Positions 19,948 to 32,098 of a DNA stretch of 64,000 nt are shown here, in pieces (the stretch's first letter is position 1; every line of letters starts with the position of its first letter). A program made the translations under genes and the position numbers. Source of the DNA: Achromobacter deleyi (lineage in GTDB: Bacteria; Pseudomonadota; Gammaproteobacteria; Burkholderiales; Burkholderiaceae_B); assembly GCF_016127315.1 (NCBI RefSeq), contig NZ_CP065997.1:5456001-5520000 (forward strand), in the 5' to 3' direction. The notes under the pieces were generated by a model that was not told where the DNA came from, made no database searches, and saw only the letters and a list, made by a program, of their open reading frames with translations.

Positions 19948-20562
19948 ATGAAACTGTACTACATGCCTGGCGCGTGCTCGCTCGCCTCCCACATCGTGCT
20001 GGAATGGATCGGCAAGCCCTACGAAACGCACAAGCTCAGCCGCGACGAACTCAAGGGCCCCGAGTTCCTGAAGGTCAATCCGCTGGGCGCCGTGCCCGCG
20101 CTGGACGACGACGGTTTCGCGCTGACCCAGAACGTGGCGATTCTTGAATACCTGGCCGAACAGGCGCCGCAGGCCAAGCTGCTGGGCGACGGCTCGGCCC
20201 GCTCGCGCGCCGACGTGCGCCGCTGGCTCGGCTTCATCAACTCGGACATCCACAAGACCTTCTCGATGATCTTCGGCGCCGGCCGCTTCGTGAGCGAAGA
20301 AGGCCCGCAGCAGGAACTGGCCGCCTCGGCGTCCAAGATCCTGACGCGCCTGTTCGCGCTGCTGGACGCCCAGCTCATCAACCAGCCCTACCTGGGCGGC
20401 GAGGCGCCGTCGATCGCCGACGCCTACCTCTACGTGGTGCTGCGCTGGGCCCACGCCAAGCAGGTCGACCTGGCGGGCCAGGACCACCTGGCCGCGTTCT
20501 TCAAGCGCATGGAAGACAACGCCGGCGTCAAGGCCGCGCTCAAGGCCGAAGGCCTGGCATGA
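19948..20562 (+). CDS. Beta-class glutathione S-transferase
   Basis: A 204-residue GST. It has the beta-class N-terminus MKLYYMPGACSLASHI with the characteristic Cys10, NPLGAVPALDDDG with the cis-Pro, and TQNVAILEYLAEQ for glutathione binding. The C-terminal domain carries SIADAYLYVVLRWA, the conserved hydrophobic core helix. Beta GSTs conjugate or store glutathione through the active Cys and detoxify electrophiles. The ATG is preceded by TCAGGAGA at good spacing. A rho-independent terminator follows the gene. It is divergent from the PQQ-type dehydrogenase gene. Confidence 0.92.
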   Translation: MKLYYMPGACSLASHIVLEWIGKPYETHKLSRDELKGPEFLKVNPLGAVPALDDDGFALTQNVAILEYLAEQAPQAKLLGDGSARSRADVRRWLGFINSDIHKTFSMIFGAGRFVSEEGPQQELAASASKILTRLFALLDAQLINQPYLGGEAPSIADAYLYVVLRWAHAKQVDLAGQDHLAAFFKRMEDNAGVKAALKAEGLA

Positions 20563-20593
20563 CGGCATCGGCGCCGGCCTGCCCGCGCGCCAT

Positions 20594-20632
20594 CGCCCCG
20601 GCCGTCCTGGACGCCGGGGCGTTCTTTTTTTT
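20594..20632 (+). terminator. Rho-independent terminator of GST gene
   Basis: Perfect 9-base arms CGCCCCGGC (20594-20602) and GCCGGGGCG (20613-20621), a 10-base loop, then TTCTTTTTTTT (20622-20632) in the direction of the GST gene, 31 bases after its stop. The T-run touches the stop codon of the convergent LysR gene. The opposite strand lacks a T-run, so the terminator appears one-directional. Confidence 0.85.
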
Positions 20633-21585
20633 CAGGCCCCGGACATGGCCGGCGCCGCGGTCTCCAGGATCTTCCTGACCGCCGCCAGGAAGCGCCGCGC
20701 CAGCAGCGGCGGCGCGCTCAGGTTCGAATGCGTGGCCCAGATCTCCACGCTGGCGCCCGGCGCGATCGGCCGCAGCACCATGCTTTCGGTCTGATCCGGC
20801 GACACGCACCAGGCATCCACCAGGGCCGGGCCCAGGCCCTGCTGCACGAACGAACAGGCCGTCACCGGCGAATGCACCTCGACCGCCGCCGCGCACGCCG
20901 GCGCGCCGCCGAAGAACGACTGCAGCGCGCGTCCCAGCGGCGTGTCGTGCGGATAGCCGATCCAGGCCGCCGAGGCGAAATCCTCCGGATGCACCACGTC
21001 GTGCGCGGCCAGCGGATGGCCCTTGGGCACCGCGCAGATCACCGGCACCGTCGCCAGCCGGGTCGAGGCCAGGTTGGGATGATCGGGCGGCCGCATCGAG
21101 ATGCCGATATCGGCCTGCCCCGACAGGAAATACGCCGCCAGCTCATCGAAGGTGACGCTGCGGTAGTCGACCCGCGCATCGGCATTGCGGTCGCGAAAGC
21201 GCCCCAGCGCCATCGGCACCAGCCGCTGGCCATAGCTGGCGCTGGCCACGATCTTGAGCATGCCCGCGCCCGACTGCCCGAGGCTGGCCGCGAGATCGTT
21301 GACGCGCTGGATGCCGCCATAGACCTGCTCGACCTCGGCGTACAGGCGCCGCGCCTCGGCGGTGGGCGAGAGCCGGCTCTTGACCCGCTCGAACAGGCGG
21401 TAACCCAGGCGCGTCTCGGTCAGCGCCAGCACCCGGCTCACCGCCGGTTGCGACACGTGCAGCATGCGCCCCGCGCCGCTGATCGAGCCGGCCATCATGA
21501 TGGCGCGGAACACCTCGATCTGGCGCAGGTTCAGCGGCCGGCCGGCGCTCGGCCCGACCTCGTCGGCATAGGCCTGCTCATCCAT
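20632..21585 (-). CDS. LysR-family transcriptional regulator
   Basis: A 317-residue LysR-type regulator with the helix-turn-helix at about 17-76 (LRQIEVFRAIMMAGSISGAGRMLHVSQPAVSRVL) and an effector-binding domain from about 105 (LKIVASASYGQRLVP). It is divergent from the Bug receptor, D-aminoacylase and racemase genes with a 120-base spacer, so it probably controls that cluster in response to the transported compound. A 16-residue tail precedes the DNA-binding domain. The effector is unknown. Confidence 0.9.
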   Translation of the reverse strand: MDEQAYADEVGPSAGRPLNLRQIEVFRAIMMAGSISGAGRMLHVSQPAVSRVLALTETRLGYRLFERVKSRLSPTAEARRLYAEVEQVYGGIQRVNDLAASLGQSGAGMLKIVASASYGQRLVPMALGRFRDRNADARVDYRSVTFDELAAYFLSGQADIGISMRPPDHPNLASTRLATVPVICAVPKGHPLAAHDVVHPEDFASAAWIGYPHDTPLGRALQSFFGGAPACAAAVEVHSPVTACSFVQQGLGPALVDAWCVSPDQTESMVLRPIAPGASVEIWATHSNLSAPPLLARRFLAAVRKILETAAPAMSGA

Positions 21586-21705
21586 GTTGGTTCCCCTTGA
21601 TCAATAACGGCGGATTATAGGTTTTCGACATTTTTCGATGACGCGGTGCCGCATGCCCGGTGCTAATCTGCCGGCCTCCACACTACAAAACAAGGGGAAT
21701 CCAGC

Positions 21706-22686
21706 ATGCAACGCACTTTCATCCGCAGCCTCGCCGCCCTGGCGCTGGCCGCCACCTTCAGCGCCGGCGCGCAGGCCGCCGGCGCCTATCCCGACAAGCC
21801 GATCACCTTCATCGTGCCCTCGGCCGCCGGCGGTTCGCCCGACGTGCTGTCGCGCCTGATCACCACCCAGATCGCCAAGGACACCGGCGCCACGATGGTG
21901 GTGGAAAACCGTCCGGGCGCCGCCGGCAACATCGGCATCGCGCTGGTCAAGCGCGCCGCCCCCGACGGCTACACCGTGGGCTACGGCAACATCAACACGC
22001 TGGCGGTCAACCGCTCGCTGTTCAAGCGCCTGCCCTACGACGTCGACCAGGACCTGGCGCCCGTGGCCCACATGTTCGACCTGTACAACGCGCTGATCGT
22101 GCCGGCCGACTCGCCCGTCAAGAGCGTGCAGGACCTGATCGACCGCGCCCGCAAGGAACCCGGCCGCCTGTCGTACGGCGCTTCCGGCGTCGGCACCACC
22201 GGCCACATGGGCGGCGAACTGTTCAAGAGCATGGCCAAGGTCGACGTCATGTTCATCCCGTACAACGGCGGCCCCGCGGCCATCCAGGACCTGCTCGGCG
22301 GGCGCCTGGACTACCTGTTCGTCAATACCTCCGAGGCCACCCCGCTGGTCAAGAGCGGCAAGGTGCGCGCCATCGGCGTCAGCAGCCTGAAGCGCCTGGC
22401 GCTGATGCCCGACGTGCCGACGCTGGACGAAGCCGGCCTGAAGGGCTACGAAACCGTGGCCTGGGGCGGCGTGGTCGCGCCCAAGGGCACCCCGCCCGAG
22501 GTCGTCGCCAAGCTCAACGCCGCCGTCCAGAAGGCGCTGCAGGCCCCCGAGGTCCGCACCGGCCTGGAAACGCTGGGCGCGGTGCCCGCCAGCGGCGCCC
22601 CGGATGAATTCAAGCTGCTGATCGACCGCGAAACCGCCAAGTGGAAGCAGATCATCGAAACCGCCGGCATCGAGAAACTGGACTGA
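21706..22686 (+). CDS. Bug-family (tripartite tricarboxylate transporter) solute receptor
   Basis: A 326-residue periplasmic receptor. Signal peptide: SLAALALAATFSAGAQA before AGAYPDK. Family hallmarks: YPDKPITFIVPSAAGGSPDVLSR, the VVENRPGAAGNIG loop that contacts the ligand, DGYTVGYGNINT and SYGASGVGTTGH. The gene carries no companion TctAB membrane genes, as is usual for the very numerous orphan Bug receptors of Bordetella and Achromobacter. It lies 8 bases before a D-aminoacylase gene, so an N-acyl-D-amino acid or related carboxylate is a reasonable ligand guess, but that is inference. Confidence 0.93.
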   Translation: MQRTFIRSLAALALAATFSAGAQAAGAYPDKPITFIVPSAAGGSPDVLSRLITTQIAKDTGATMVVENRPGAAGNIGIALVKRAAPDGYTVGYGNINTLAVNRSLFKRLPYDVDQDLAPVAHMFDLYNALIVPADSPVKSVQDLIDRARKEPGRLSYGASGVGTTGHMGGELFKSMAKVDVMFIPYNGGPAAIQDLLGGRLDYLFVNTSEATPLVKSGKVRAIGVSSLKRLALMPDVPTLDEAGLKGYETVAWGGVVAPKGTPPEVVAKLNAAVQKALQAPEVRTGLETLGAVPASGAPDEFKLLIDRETAKWKQIIETAGIEKLD

Positions 22687-22694
22687 GCCCCGCC

Positions 22695-24191
22695 ATGACG
22701 GACCGCAGCACCCGGATCGACCCCGCCCCGCAGGCCGACTTCATCGTGGCCGGCGCCACGCTCATCGACGGCGGCGGAGGTCCGTCGCGCCAGGGCGATC
22801 TGGCGGTGCGGGACGGGCGCATCGTGGCGCTGGGTGACTTCGCCCATGCGCCCGGCGTGCCGGTGATCGACGCCCGCGGCCTGGCCCTGGCGCCCGGCTT
22901 CATCGACTCGCACACCCACGACGACGGCTACCTGCTGGCGCATCCCGAGATGCTGCCCAAGGTCTCGCAAGGCATCACCACGGTCGTCACCGGCAACTGC
23001 GGCATCAGCCTGGCGCCGCTGTCGCGCCAGGAGATCCCGCAGCCGCTGGACCTGCTGGGCCCGCCCGAGCTGTTCCGCTTCGAGACTTTCCGCGCCTGGC
23101 TGCGGGCCCTGGCCGACAGCCCCGCCGCCGTCAACGTGATCCCGCTGGTCGGCCACACCACGCTGCGCGTGGCGGTCATGGACGATACCGGCCGCGCCGC
23201 CACCGAGGCCGAGCGCCAGGCCATGCGCGCCCTGCTCGACGAGGCGCTGCAAGCCGGCGCCTTCGGCGTCTCCACCGGCACCTTCTATCCGCCCGCCAGC
23301 GCCGCGCCCACCGACGAGATCGTCGACGTCTGCCAACCGCTGCGCGGCCGCGCCGGCGCGATCTACGCCACCCACCTGCGCGACGAGGCCGACCACATCG
23401 TGGCGGCCATGGAAGAAGCGCTGCTGATCGGCCGCGAGCTCGACTGCCGCGTGGTGTTCTCGCACCACAAGCTGGCCGGCGAACGCAACCACGGCCGCAG
23501 CCGCGAAACGCTGGACATGATCAGCCGCGCCGCCGCCACGCAACGCGTCTGCCTCGACTGCCATCCGTATCCCGCCACCTCGACCATGCTGCGGCTGGAC
23601 CGCGCCCGCCTGGCCAGCCGCACCATGATCACCTGGTCCAAGGGCTACCCCGAGGCCACCGGCCGCGACTTCGCCGAGGTCATGGCCGAACTGGGGCTGG
23701 ACGACGAAGCCGCCCTCGCCCGCCTGGCGCCCGCCGGCGCCATCTACTTCCTGATGGACCCGGCCGACGTCAACCGCATCTTCAGCCATCCGCTGACCAT
23801 GGTCGGCTCGGACGGCCTGCCCTTCGACCCGCATCCGCACCCGCGCCAATGGGGCACCTTCACCAACGTGCTGCGCACCATGGTGCGCGAACAGCAGTTG
23901 CTGTCGCTGGAAACCGCCATCCACAAGATGACCGGCCTGGCGGCCGCCCAATACGGCCTGTCCGAGCGTGGCCTGCTGCGGCAGGGGTATCATGCTGACC
24001 TGGTGCTGTTCGATCCTGCCACGGTGACAGATGTGGCCACTTTTTCAGCTCCCATTCAGGTCAGCCAGGGCATCCACGCCGTGTGGGTCAATGGCCGGCA
24101 GGTCTGGGACGGGGAACGAACCGGCGCCGAGCGCCCGGGCCAGGTACTGGCACCCGGTGATGCATTACCTTGGAGTCAACAAAGTGAATAG
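22695..24191 (+). CDS. N-acyl-D-amino-acid deacylase (D-aminoacylase family)
   Basis: A 498-residue amidohydrolase-superfamily enzyme that removes the acyl group from N-acyl-D-amino acids. Metal and catalytic blocks are in order: FIDSHTHDDGYLL, VVTGNCGIS, THLRDEADHIV, CRVVFSHHKLAG, DCHPYPATSTML and VGSDGLPFDPHPHPR. These match D-aminoacylases rather than dihydropyrimidinases. The ATG at 22695 is favoured; longer in-frame sequence overlaps the receptor gene. It overlaps the racemase gene by 8 bases, so deacylation and racemisation of an acidic D-amino acid may be coupled. Confidence 0.9.
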   Translation: MTDRSTRIDPAPQADFIVAGATLIDGGGGPSRQGDLAVRDGRIVALGDFAHAPGVPVIDARGLALAPGFIDSHTHDDGYLLAHPEMLPKVSQGITTVVTGNCGISLAPLSRQEIPQPLDLLGPPELFRFETFRAWLRALADSPAAVNVIPLVGHTTLRVAVMDDTGRAATEAERQAMRALLDEALQAGAFGVSTGTFYPPASAAPTDEIVDVCQPLRGRAGAIYATHLRDEADHIVAAMEEALLIGRELDCRVVFSHHKLAGERNHGRSRETLDMISRAAATQRVCLDCHPYPATSTMLRLDRARLASRTMITWSKGYPEATGRDFAEVMAELGLDDEAALARLAPAGAIYFLMDPADVNRIFSHPLTMVGSDGLPFDPHPHPRQWGTFTNVLRTMVREQQLLSLETAIHKMTGLAAAQYGLSERGLLRQGYHADLVLFDPATVTDVATFSAPIQVSQGIHAVWVNGRQVWDGERTGAERPGQVLAPGDALPWSQQSE

Positions 24192-24927
24192 CTATTCCCA
24201 GGGCTGTTACCTGGGTGTTTTGGGTGGCATGGGCCCCATGGCCGGCGCCGCCTTCGCGCTCCGCCTCGCGGCGCTCACGCCCGCCGACGCGGACCAGCAG
24301 CACATCCCCACCCTGCTTCGCAACGATCCGCGCATCCCCGATCGTTCCAGCGCCTACATGGCCGGCGGCGAGAACCCCCTGCCCTACATGGTCGAAGGCG
24401 TGCGTTTCCTGGAACGCGCCGGCGCCCAGCTCATCGCCATCCCCTGCAACACCGCGCACCTCTGGTACGACGACATCGCCGCCGCCACCGAACGCCCCGT
24501 GCTGCACATCATCCAGGCCGTCATCGACGACCTGCGCCGCCTCGGCCTGCACCAGGGCCGCATCGGCCTGATGGGCACCGCCGCCACGCTCAAGCTCGGC
24601 CTCTACCAGCGCCATCTCGAAGCCCAGGGCTACGAATGCATCGTCCCCGACGACGATGAAGTCGAACGCTACTGCATGGCCTCGATCCGCGCCGTCAAGG
24701 GCAACCAGCTCGAAGCCGCCTTCGCCCCCGCCGCCGAATGCATCGCCCGCCTCAAGGCCCGCGGCGCCGACGCCGTCGTCCTGGGCTGCACCGAGCTCCC
24801 CCTGGCCGTCCCCCACGCCCTGCGCCCCAGCCTGGGCATCACCCTGACCGACTCCATCGACGCCCTGGCCCGCGCCGCCATCGCCCACTACCTGGCTGAC
24901 CAGCCCGAGCAACGCATCGCGGCGTAA
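24184..24927 (+). CDS. Aspartate/glutamate racemase family protein
   Basis: A 247-residue cofactor-independent racemase. The family signs are LGVLGGMGPMAG at the N-terminus, the first catalytic cysteine in IPCNTAHLWYD and the second in VVLGCTELPLA. It probably interconverts D- and L-aspartate or glutamate. I take the GTG at 24184 because a GGAG (24172-24175) precedes it at 8 bases; an ATG at 24160 is possible but lies before that ribosome site. The start overlaps the deacylase stop, indicating coupled translation. Confidence 0.88.
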   Translation: MNSYSQGCYLGVLGGMGPMAGAAFALRLAALTPADADQQHIPTLLRNDPRIPDRSSAYMAGGENPLPYMVEGVRFLERAGAQLIAIPCNTAHLWYDDIAAATERPVLHIIQAVIDDLRRLGLHQGRIGLMGTAATLKLGLYQRHLEAQGYECIVPDDDEVERYCMASIRAVKGNQLEAAFAPAAECIARLKARGADAVVLGCTELPLAVPHALRPSLGITLTDSIDALARAAIAHYLADQPEQRIAA

Positions 24928-24990
24928 AGCCACGATCACCTCCCCCACCCGCGCGCAGCGTCATCCTCCCGACGCAACACCACCGCGTAT

Positions 24991-25024
24991 GCCAGGATCG
25001 GCCGCCCGCGCGGCCGATCCTGGC
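24991..25024. repeat. Strong perfect hairpin in convergent spacer
   Basis: Perfect 15-base arms (24991-25005 and 25010-25024, beginning GCCAGGATCGG) with a 4-base CCGC loop. It lies between the racemase gene and the liv operon, which converge. Neither side has a T-run, so it is not a standard rho-independent terminator, but a stem this stable can block 3' exonucleases or act with Rho. Confidence 0.6.
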
Positions 25025-25124
25025 GGGCCCCGCAAACCTCGCCCTTACCCAATGGTCCAGCAGCGCGACAAGCCTCGGGCGACCTACGAAGCACAACCTC
25101 CTCCACGCCACAAAAGCACAAGAC

Positions 25125-25154
25125 AAAAAAAGGGCGCCCTTCGCAGTAGCGCCC
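25125..25154 (-). terminator. Terminator of the liv operon
   Basis: On the minus strand the arms GGGCGC (25149-25154 read in reverse) and GCGCCC (25132-25137) form a short GC stem with an 11-base loop, followed by a run of seven T (A-run at 25125-25131 on the plus strand). It lies about 40 bases after the livF stop. Confidence 0.7.
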
Positions 25155-25191
25155 AAATTTCCCTTCGCGGGGAATAAAACCTTCAAGCGGA

Positions 25192-28819
<3,628 letters not shown>

Positions 28820-28840
28820 TATTTCTCTTGCTCCAAATAG

Positions 28841-28873
28841 TTCCGGCTCCGGTAGAGAGACCCGGAGCCGGAA
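28841..28873 (-). repeat. Hairpin in livK-livH spacer
   Basis: Perfect 12-base arms (TTCCGGCTCCGG at 28841-28852, complement at 28862-28873) with a 9-base loop, located 22 bases upstream of the livH start. No T-run follows on the coding strand. Stable stems in this place commonly protect the receptor mRNA or reduce read-through so that the receptor is made in excess over the membrane parts; that role is inferred here. Confidence 0.6.
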
Positions 28874-29009
28874 ACCTGGGCGTATTTTAAGGGCCTGTGA
28901 TCATCGCGTGCCGGCCGCACAGCGCTTTTGGCGCATCGCTACGCGGATTACGACACAACGACGACGACAGGCCCTCACGCCGGCACCACGCCGGCGGAAT
29001 CGCGGGAGT

Positions 29010-30125
29010 TTACAGCTGGGTCTTCTTGCCGTTCTTGTCCCATTTGTAAACGGCGAACTCGAAGTTCTTCAGATCGCCCTTGGCGTCGTACTCGACCTTG
29101 CCGATGCCGGTGTTGAACGTAGTCTTGTGCATGTAGTCGGCGACCTTGGCGGGATCCTCGCCCACGGCGGTGATGCTGTCGGCCAGGATCTGCACCGCGG
29201 CGTAGGCCGGCATCTGGAAGGCGCCGTCCGGATCGCGCTTGGCGTCCTTGAAGGCCTTGACGATGCTTTCGTTGCCCGGCAGCTTGGTGAAGTCGGCGGG
29301 CAGCGTGACCAGCAGGCCCTCGATGGCCGGGCCGGCGATCGCCACCAGATCCTGGTTGGCGGTGCCTTCCGGACCCATGAACTGGACCTTCAGGCCCTGT
29401 TCACGCGACTGGCGCAGCAACAGGCCGAGCTCGGGGTGGTAGCCGCCGAAGTAGACCAGGTCGACGCCGGCCGACTTGAGCTTGGTGATGATGGCCGAGT
29501 AGTCGCTGTCGCCGACGTTGATGCCTTCGAACAGCGCCACGTTCACGCCTTCCTTGGTCAGGGTGTCCTTGACCTGGGTGGCCACGCCCGAGCCGTAGGT
29601 CTGCTTGTCGTGCAGCACGGCGACCTTCTTGGGCTTGAGGGTGTTGGCGATGTAGCGGGCGGCGTACGGACCTTGCTGGTCGTCGCGGCCGATGGTGCGG
29701 AAGAAGTAATGCGGCTTGATCGTGTCGGTGACCAGCGGCGACGTCGCGCCCGGGGTGATGCCGACGATGCCTTCCTGTTCGTAGACGTTCACGGCGGCCA
29801 CGGTCACGCCCGAGCACGCATGGGCCACGGCGAACTTGGCGCCGGAGTTGACCACGCGGTTGGCGGCCGGGACGGCCTGCTTCGGTTCGCAACCGTCGTC
29901 GATGAGGATCGGTTCGAGCTTCTTGCCCTTCACGCCGCCCTTGGCGTTGATGGTCTCGATGGCAGTCAGCGCGCCAGCCTGGATCTGGTCGCCGTACTGG
30001 GTGTTGGGGCCCGTCATGGGCTGCGGGATGCCGATCTTGATCGTATCGGCGGCGTGCACGGAACCTGCCAGGGCAAGCGCCCCGAATGCCATAGCTACCG
30101 GGGTAAGGCGATGCAGAAACTTCAT
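29010..30125 (-). CDS. livK: Branched-chain amino acid ABC transporter substrate-binding protein
   Basis: A 371-residue periplasmic receptor. Signal peptide: MKFLHRLTPVAMAFGALALAGSVHA, then ADTIKIG. LivJ/LivK hallmarks are QPMTGPNTQYGDQIQAG, IDDGCEPKQAVPAANRVVN, VAHACSGVTVAA, KKVAVLHDKQTYG and FGGYHPELGLLLRQ. It is the first gene of livKHMGF. The start at 30125 gives the signal peptide directly and has GGAGAA upstream; longer reading is noise. A close paralogue lies at 41057-42184. Confidence 0.95.
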   Translation of the reverse strand: MKFLHRLTPVAMAFGALALAGSVHAADTIKIGIPQPMTGPNTQYGDQIQAGALTAIETINAKGGVKGKKLEPILIDDGCEPKQAVPAANRVVNSGAKFAVAHACSGVTVAAVNVYEQEGIVGITPGATSPLVTDTIKPHYFFRTIGRDDQQGPYAARYIANTLKPKKVAVLHDKQTYGSGVATQVKDTLTKEGVNVALFEGINVGDSDYSAIITKLKSAGVDLVYFGGYHPELGLLLRQSREQGLKVQFMGPEGTANQDLVAIAGPAIEGLLVTLPADFTKLPGNESIVKAFKDAKRDPDGAFQMPAYAAVQILADSITAVGEDPAKVADYMHKTTFNTGIGKVEYDAKGDLKNFEFAVYKWDKNGKKTQL

Positions 30126-30519
30126 GCGGAGTTCTCCAGCGAGGTTTTGAGCGGCTCTGTTCGATCCGGTCTGTCGGGTGGATACCCCGCAACCCGTATC
30201 GCGCGTCGCCGGCTTCTTGGGCAAAAACACGGTGTGGGCGGTATTCTGGAAGCAAGCAGACATACTGTCACTGCGTGTAATCCCCAATATTTCAGGAGAA
30301 ACCTTTAATCGTGACGGATCGGTGCGACAAGTACGTGAAAACGCAGGAAAAATCCGCGCGGCGCCTTGGATTCCCCATGGCGCCGCGATGAATTCGATGG
30401 CAGGTGATTTATATGAATAATCATTAATACATCGTTTGACTTCGCATTTTCATACAGTACTTACGCGAGTCTTACGGATAATGATTATCCCGTTAATAAT
30501 AATCGTCGATTTTCGAAAA
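30126..30519. other. Gene-free region upstream of livK
   Basis: 394 bases between livK and the YhhQ-type gene. It should contain the livK promoter. The far part (30405-30520) is unusually AT-rich and holds three palindromic or near-palindromic elements, the clearest at 30476-30490 and 30508-30521 (GATTTTCGAAAATC, overlapping the stop of the upstream gene). No credible ORF was seen. Confidence 0.6.
30476..30490. promoter_or_regulatory. Fur-box-like palindrome
   Basis: GGATAATGATTATCC is a perfect 7-1-7 palindrome and contains GATAAT-n-ATTATC, the inner core of the Fur consensus. A related imperfect element (ATGAATAATCATTAAT) lies at about 30412-30427. The pair sits some 290-350 bases upstream of livK and just after the YhhQ-type gene. 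The match is by eye; Fur control of a liv operon would be unusual. Confidence 0.4.
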
Positions 30520-31074
30520 TCAGACGCTGGCAGGTTTGGCCAGATTCCACATCAGCGCGCGGAACGGCGCCAGCATGCTGATGTTGACCACCAGCTTGAT
30601 CGCCAGGTCGCCCATCATCCAGGTCACCCAGGGCGTGCCGGTGGCGGCGAAGGCCACGCTGAAAAACACCGCGGTGTCGAGGATCGCGCCCAGCACCCCG
30701 GACACCAGCGGCGCGCGCCACCAGCGCTGGTCCCGCAGGCGGTCGAACACCTGGATGTCGACCAGTTGCGCGCAGATATAGGCCAGGCCCGAGGCCAGCG
30801 CGATGCGCGGCGACGCCACCCACACCGACACCGCCAGCGCGGCGGCGAAACCGAACCACACCACCCGGCGCGCGGCCGCGGGGCCGAAGCGGCGGTTGAG
30901 CACGTCGGTCACCAGGAAAGCCACCGGATACGACAGGCCGCCCCAGGTCAGCCAGTCATTCAGCGGCACCTGCACCAGGATGTTCGAGCCCACAACCACC
31001 AGCAGCATGCACAGCACGGCGATGCCGAACTGCGCCCGGCTCATGGGGGCAAAGCGCGCGGCGGCCTGGCTCAC
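30520..31074 (-). CDS. Queuosine precursor transporter, YhhQ/VUT family
   Basis: A 184-residue inner-membrane protein with about six hydrophobic segments. The VUT signature is clear: LVVVGSNILVQVP, LSYPVAFLVTDVLNRRFG, ASGLAYICAQLVDIQVFDRLR, and VSGVLGAILDTAVFFSVAF. E. coli YhhQ imports the queuine precursors preQ0/preQ1 for tRNA modification. The GTG at 31074 was chosen: it overlaps the proC stop (GTGA) and has GAGGAG eight bases upstream; an ATG ten codons further in (31044) is the alternative. Confidence 0.88.
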   Translation of the reverse strand: MSQAAARFAPMSRAQFGIAVLCMLLVVVGSNILVQVPLNDWLTWGGLSYPVAFLVTDVLNRRFGPAAARRVVWFGFAAALAVSVWVASPRIALASGLAYICAQLVDIQVFDRLRDQRWWRAPLVSGVLGAILDTAVFFSVAFAATGTPWVTWMMGDLAIKLVVNISMLAPFRALMWNLAKPASV

Positions 31075-31904
31075 TTGCCGAACTCCTCGGCCAGCTCGCG
31101 CGAACGCTGCGCGGCCGCGGCCATGGCGTCCTCGACGATGCCGGCAAAGCCGGCGGCATTGAACGCGGCCAACGCCGCGGCGGTGGTGCCGCCCTTGGAG
31201 GTGACGCGCTCGCGCAGCACCGACGGCGGCTCGGACGATTCGGCGGCCAGCTTGGTGGCGCCGGCGAAGGTGCCCAGCGCCAGCTGGCGCGCCTGCTCGG
31301 CCGTCAGGCCGACCTTCTGGCCGCCGGCGATCAGGGCTTCCAGGAACAGGAAGACATACGCCGGGCCGCTGCCCGACAGCGCGGTCACGGCGTCCAGCGC
31401 CGCGTCGTCGGCCACCCAGACCACTTCGCCGACGCTGGCCAGCATGCTGGCGGCCAGGTCGCGGTCGGCCTGCCCCACGCCATCCAGCGCGGCCAGGCCG
31501 GTGATGCCGGCGCCGACCAGCGCCGGGGTATTGGGCATGCAACGCACCAGGCGGCGCCACGGCGCCTCGGGCGTGCCCAGCCAGCCGGCCAGCGTGTCGG
31601 CGCGGATGCCGGCCGCGACGCTTACCACCAAAGTGTCGTCGCGCAACCACTGACGCGTGGAAGCCACAACGTCTTTCATGTTCTGAGGCTTGACTGCGAA
31701 CACCCATACGCGGCACCGCGCCAGGGCCTCGTCCGGGGCGGTCGCGGTGGTCATGCCGCGGGCCTGCCAGGCGGCGTGCGAATCCTGGTTAATGTCAATG
31801 ACATGAATGCTGCCGGCGGGGCATACTTTGCCCGCGAGACCGGAAGCCAGCGCGGCGGCCATATTGCCGCCGCCGATGAACGCAATCGAAAGTTCGTTTT
31901 TCAT
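31071..31904 (-). CDS. proC: Pyrroline-5-carboxylate reductase
   Basis: A 277-residue enzyme catalysing the last step of proline synthesis, reducing P5C with NAD(P)H. The Rossmann start is IAFIGGGNMAAALASGL. VFAVKPQNMKDV, RCMPNTPALVGAGITGL, TALSGSGPAYVFLFLEAL and the C-terminal SKGGTTAAALAAF block are all typical. It is the first gene of a pair with the YhhQ-type transporter and is divergent from ugpB. Confidence 0.95.
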   Translation of the reverse strand: MKNELSIAFIGGGNMAAALASGLAGKVCPAGSIHVIDINQDSHAAWQARGMTTATAPDEALARCRVWVFAVKPQNMKDVVASTRQWLRDDTLVVSVAAGIRADTLAGWLGTPEAPWRRLVRCMPNTPALVGAGITGLAALDGVGQADRDLAASMLASVGEVVWVADDAALDAVTALSGSGPAYVFLFLEALIAGGQKVGLTAEQARQLALGTFAGATKLAAESSEPPSVLRERVTSKGGTTAAALAAFNAAGFAGIVEDAMAAAAQRSRELAEEFGK

Positions 31905-31992
31905 AGGAAGCGATTGTAAACCGGTCGGCTCCAGCGGGAAAAAAAAGAAAATGTTCGTTCGCGCCTGAAACGCGCAATTTGACAGGCGTTTT

Positions 31993-32036
31993 AAGTGATG
32001 TGAAAGTCACGGTTTTGTCACAAACAATTCATAAGG
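31993..32036 (+). promoter_or_regulatory. Candidate PHO box upstream of ugpB
   Basis: Three half-site-like elements repeat at exactly 11-base intervals: GTCAC at 32006, GTCAC at 32017 and TTCAT at 32028, with a weaker GTGAT at 31995. PhoB binds tandem 11-base repeats of the CTGTCATAAAT type, and the ugp operon is a PhoB target in E. coli. The array ends about 65 bases before the ugpB start codon. It was found by eye, not by matrix scoring. Confidence 0.6.
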
Positions 32037-32098
32037 TGACGTGTTTTCCGCGCCCGGACAATCCCGGTCGCGACACGCCCAACTGGAGGAAACCTCTC

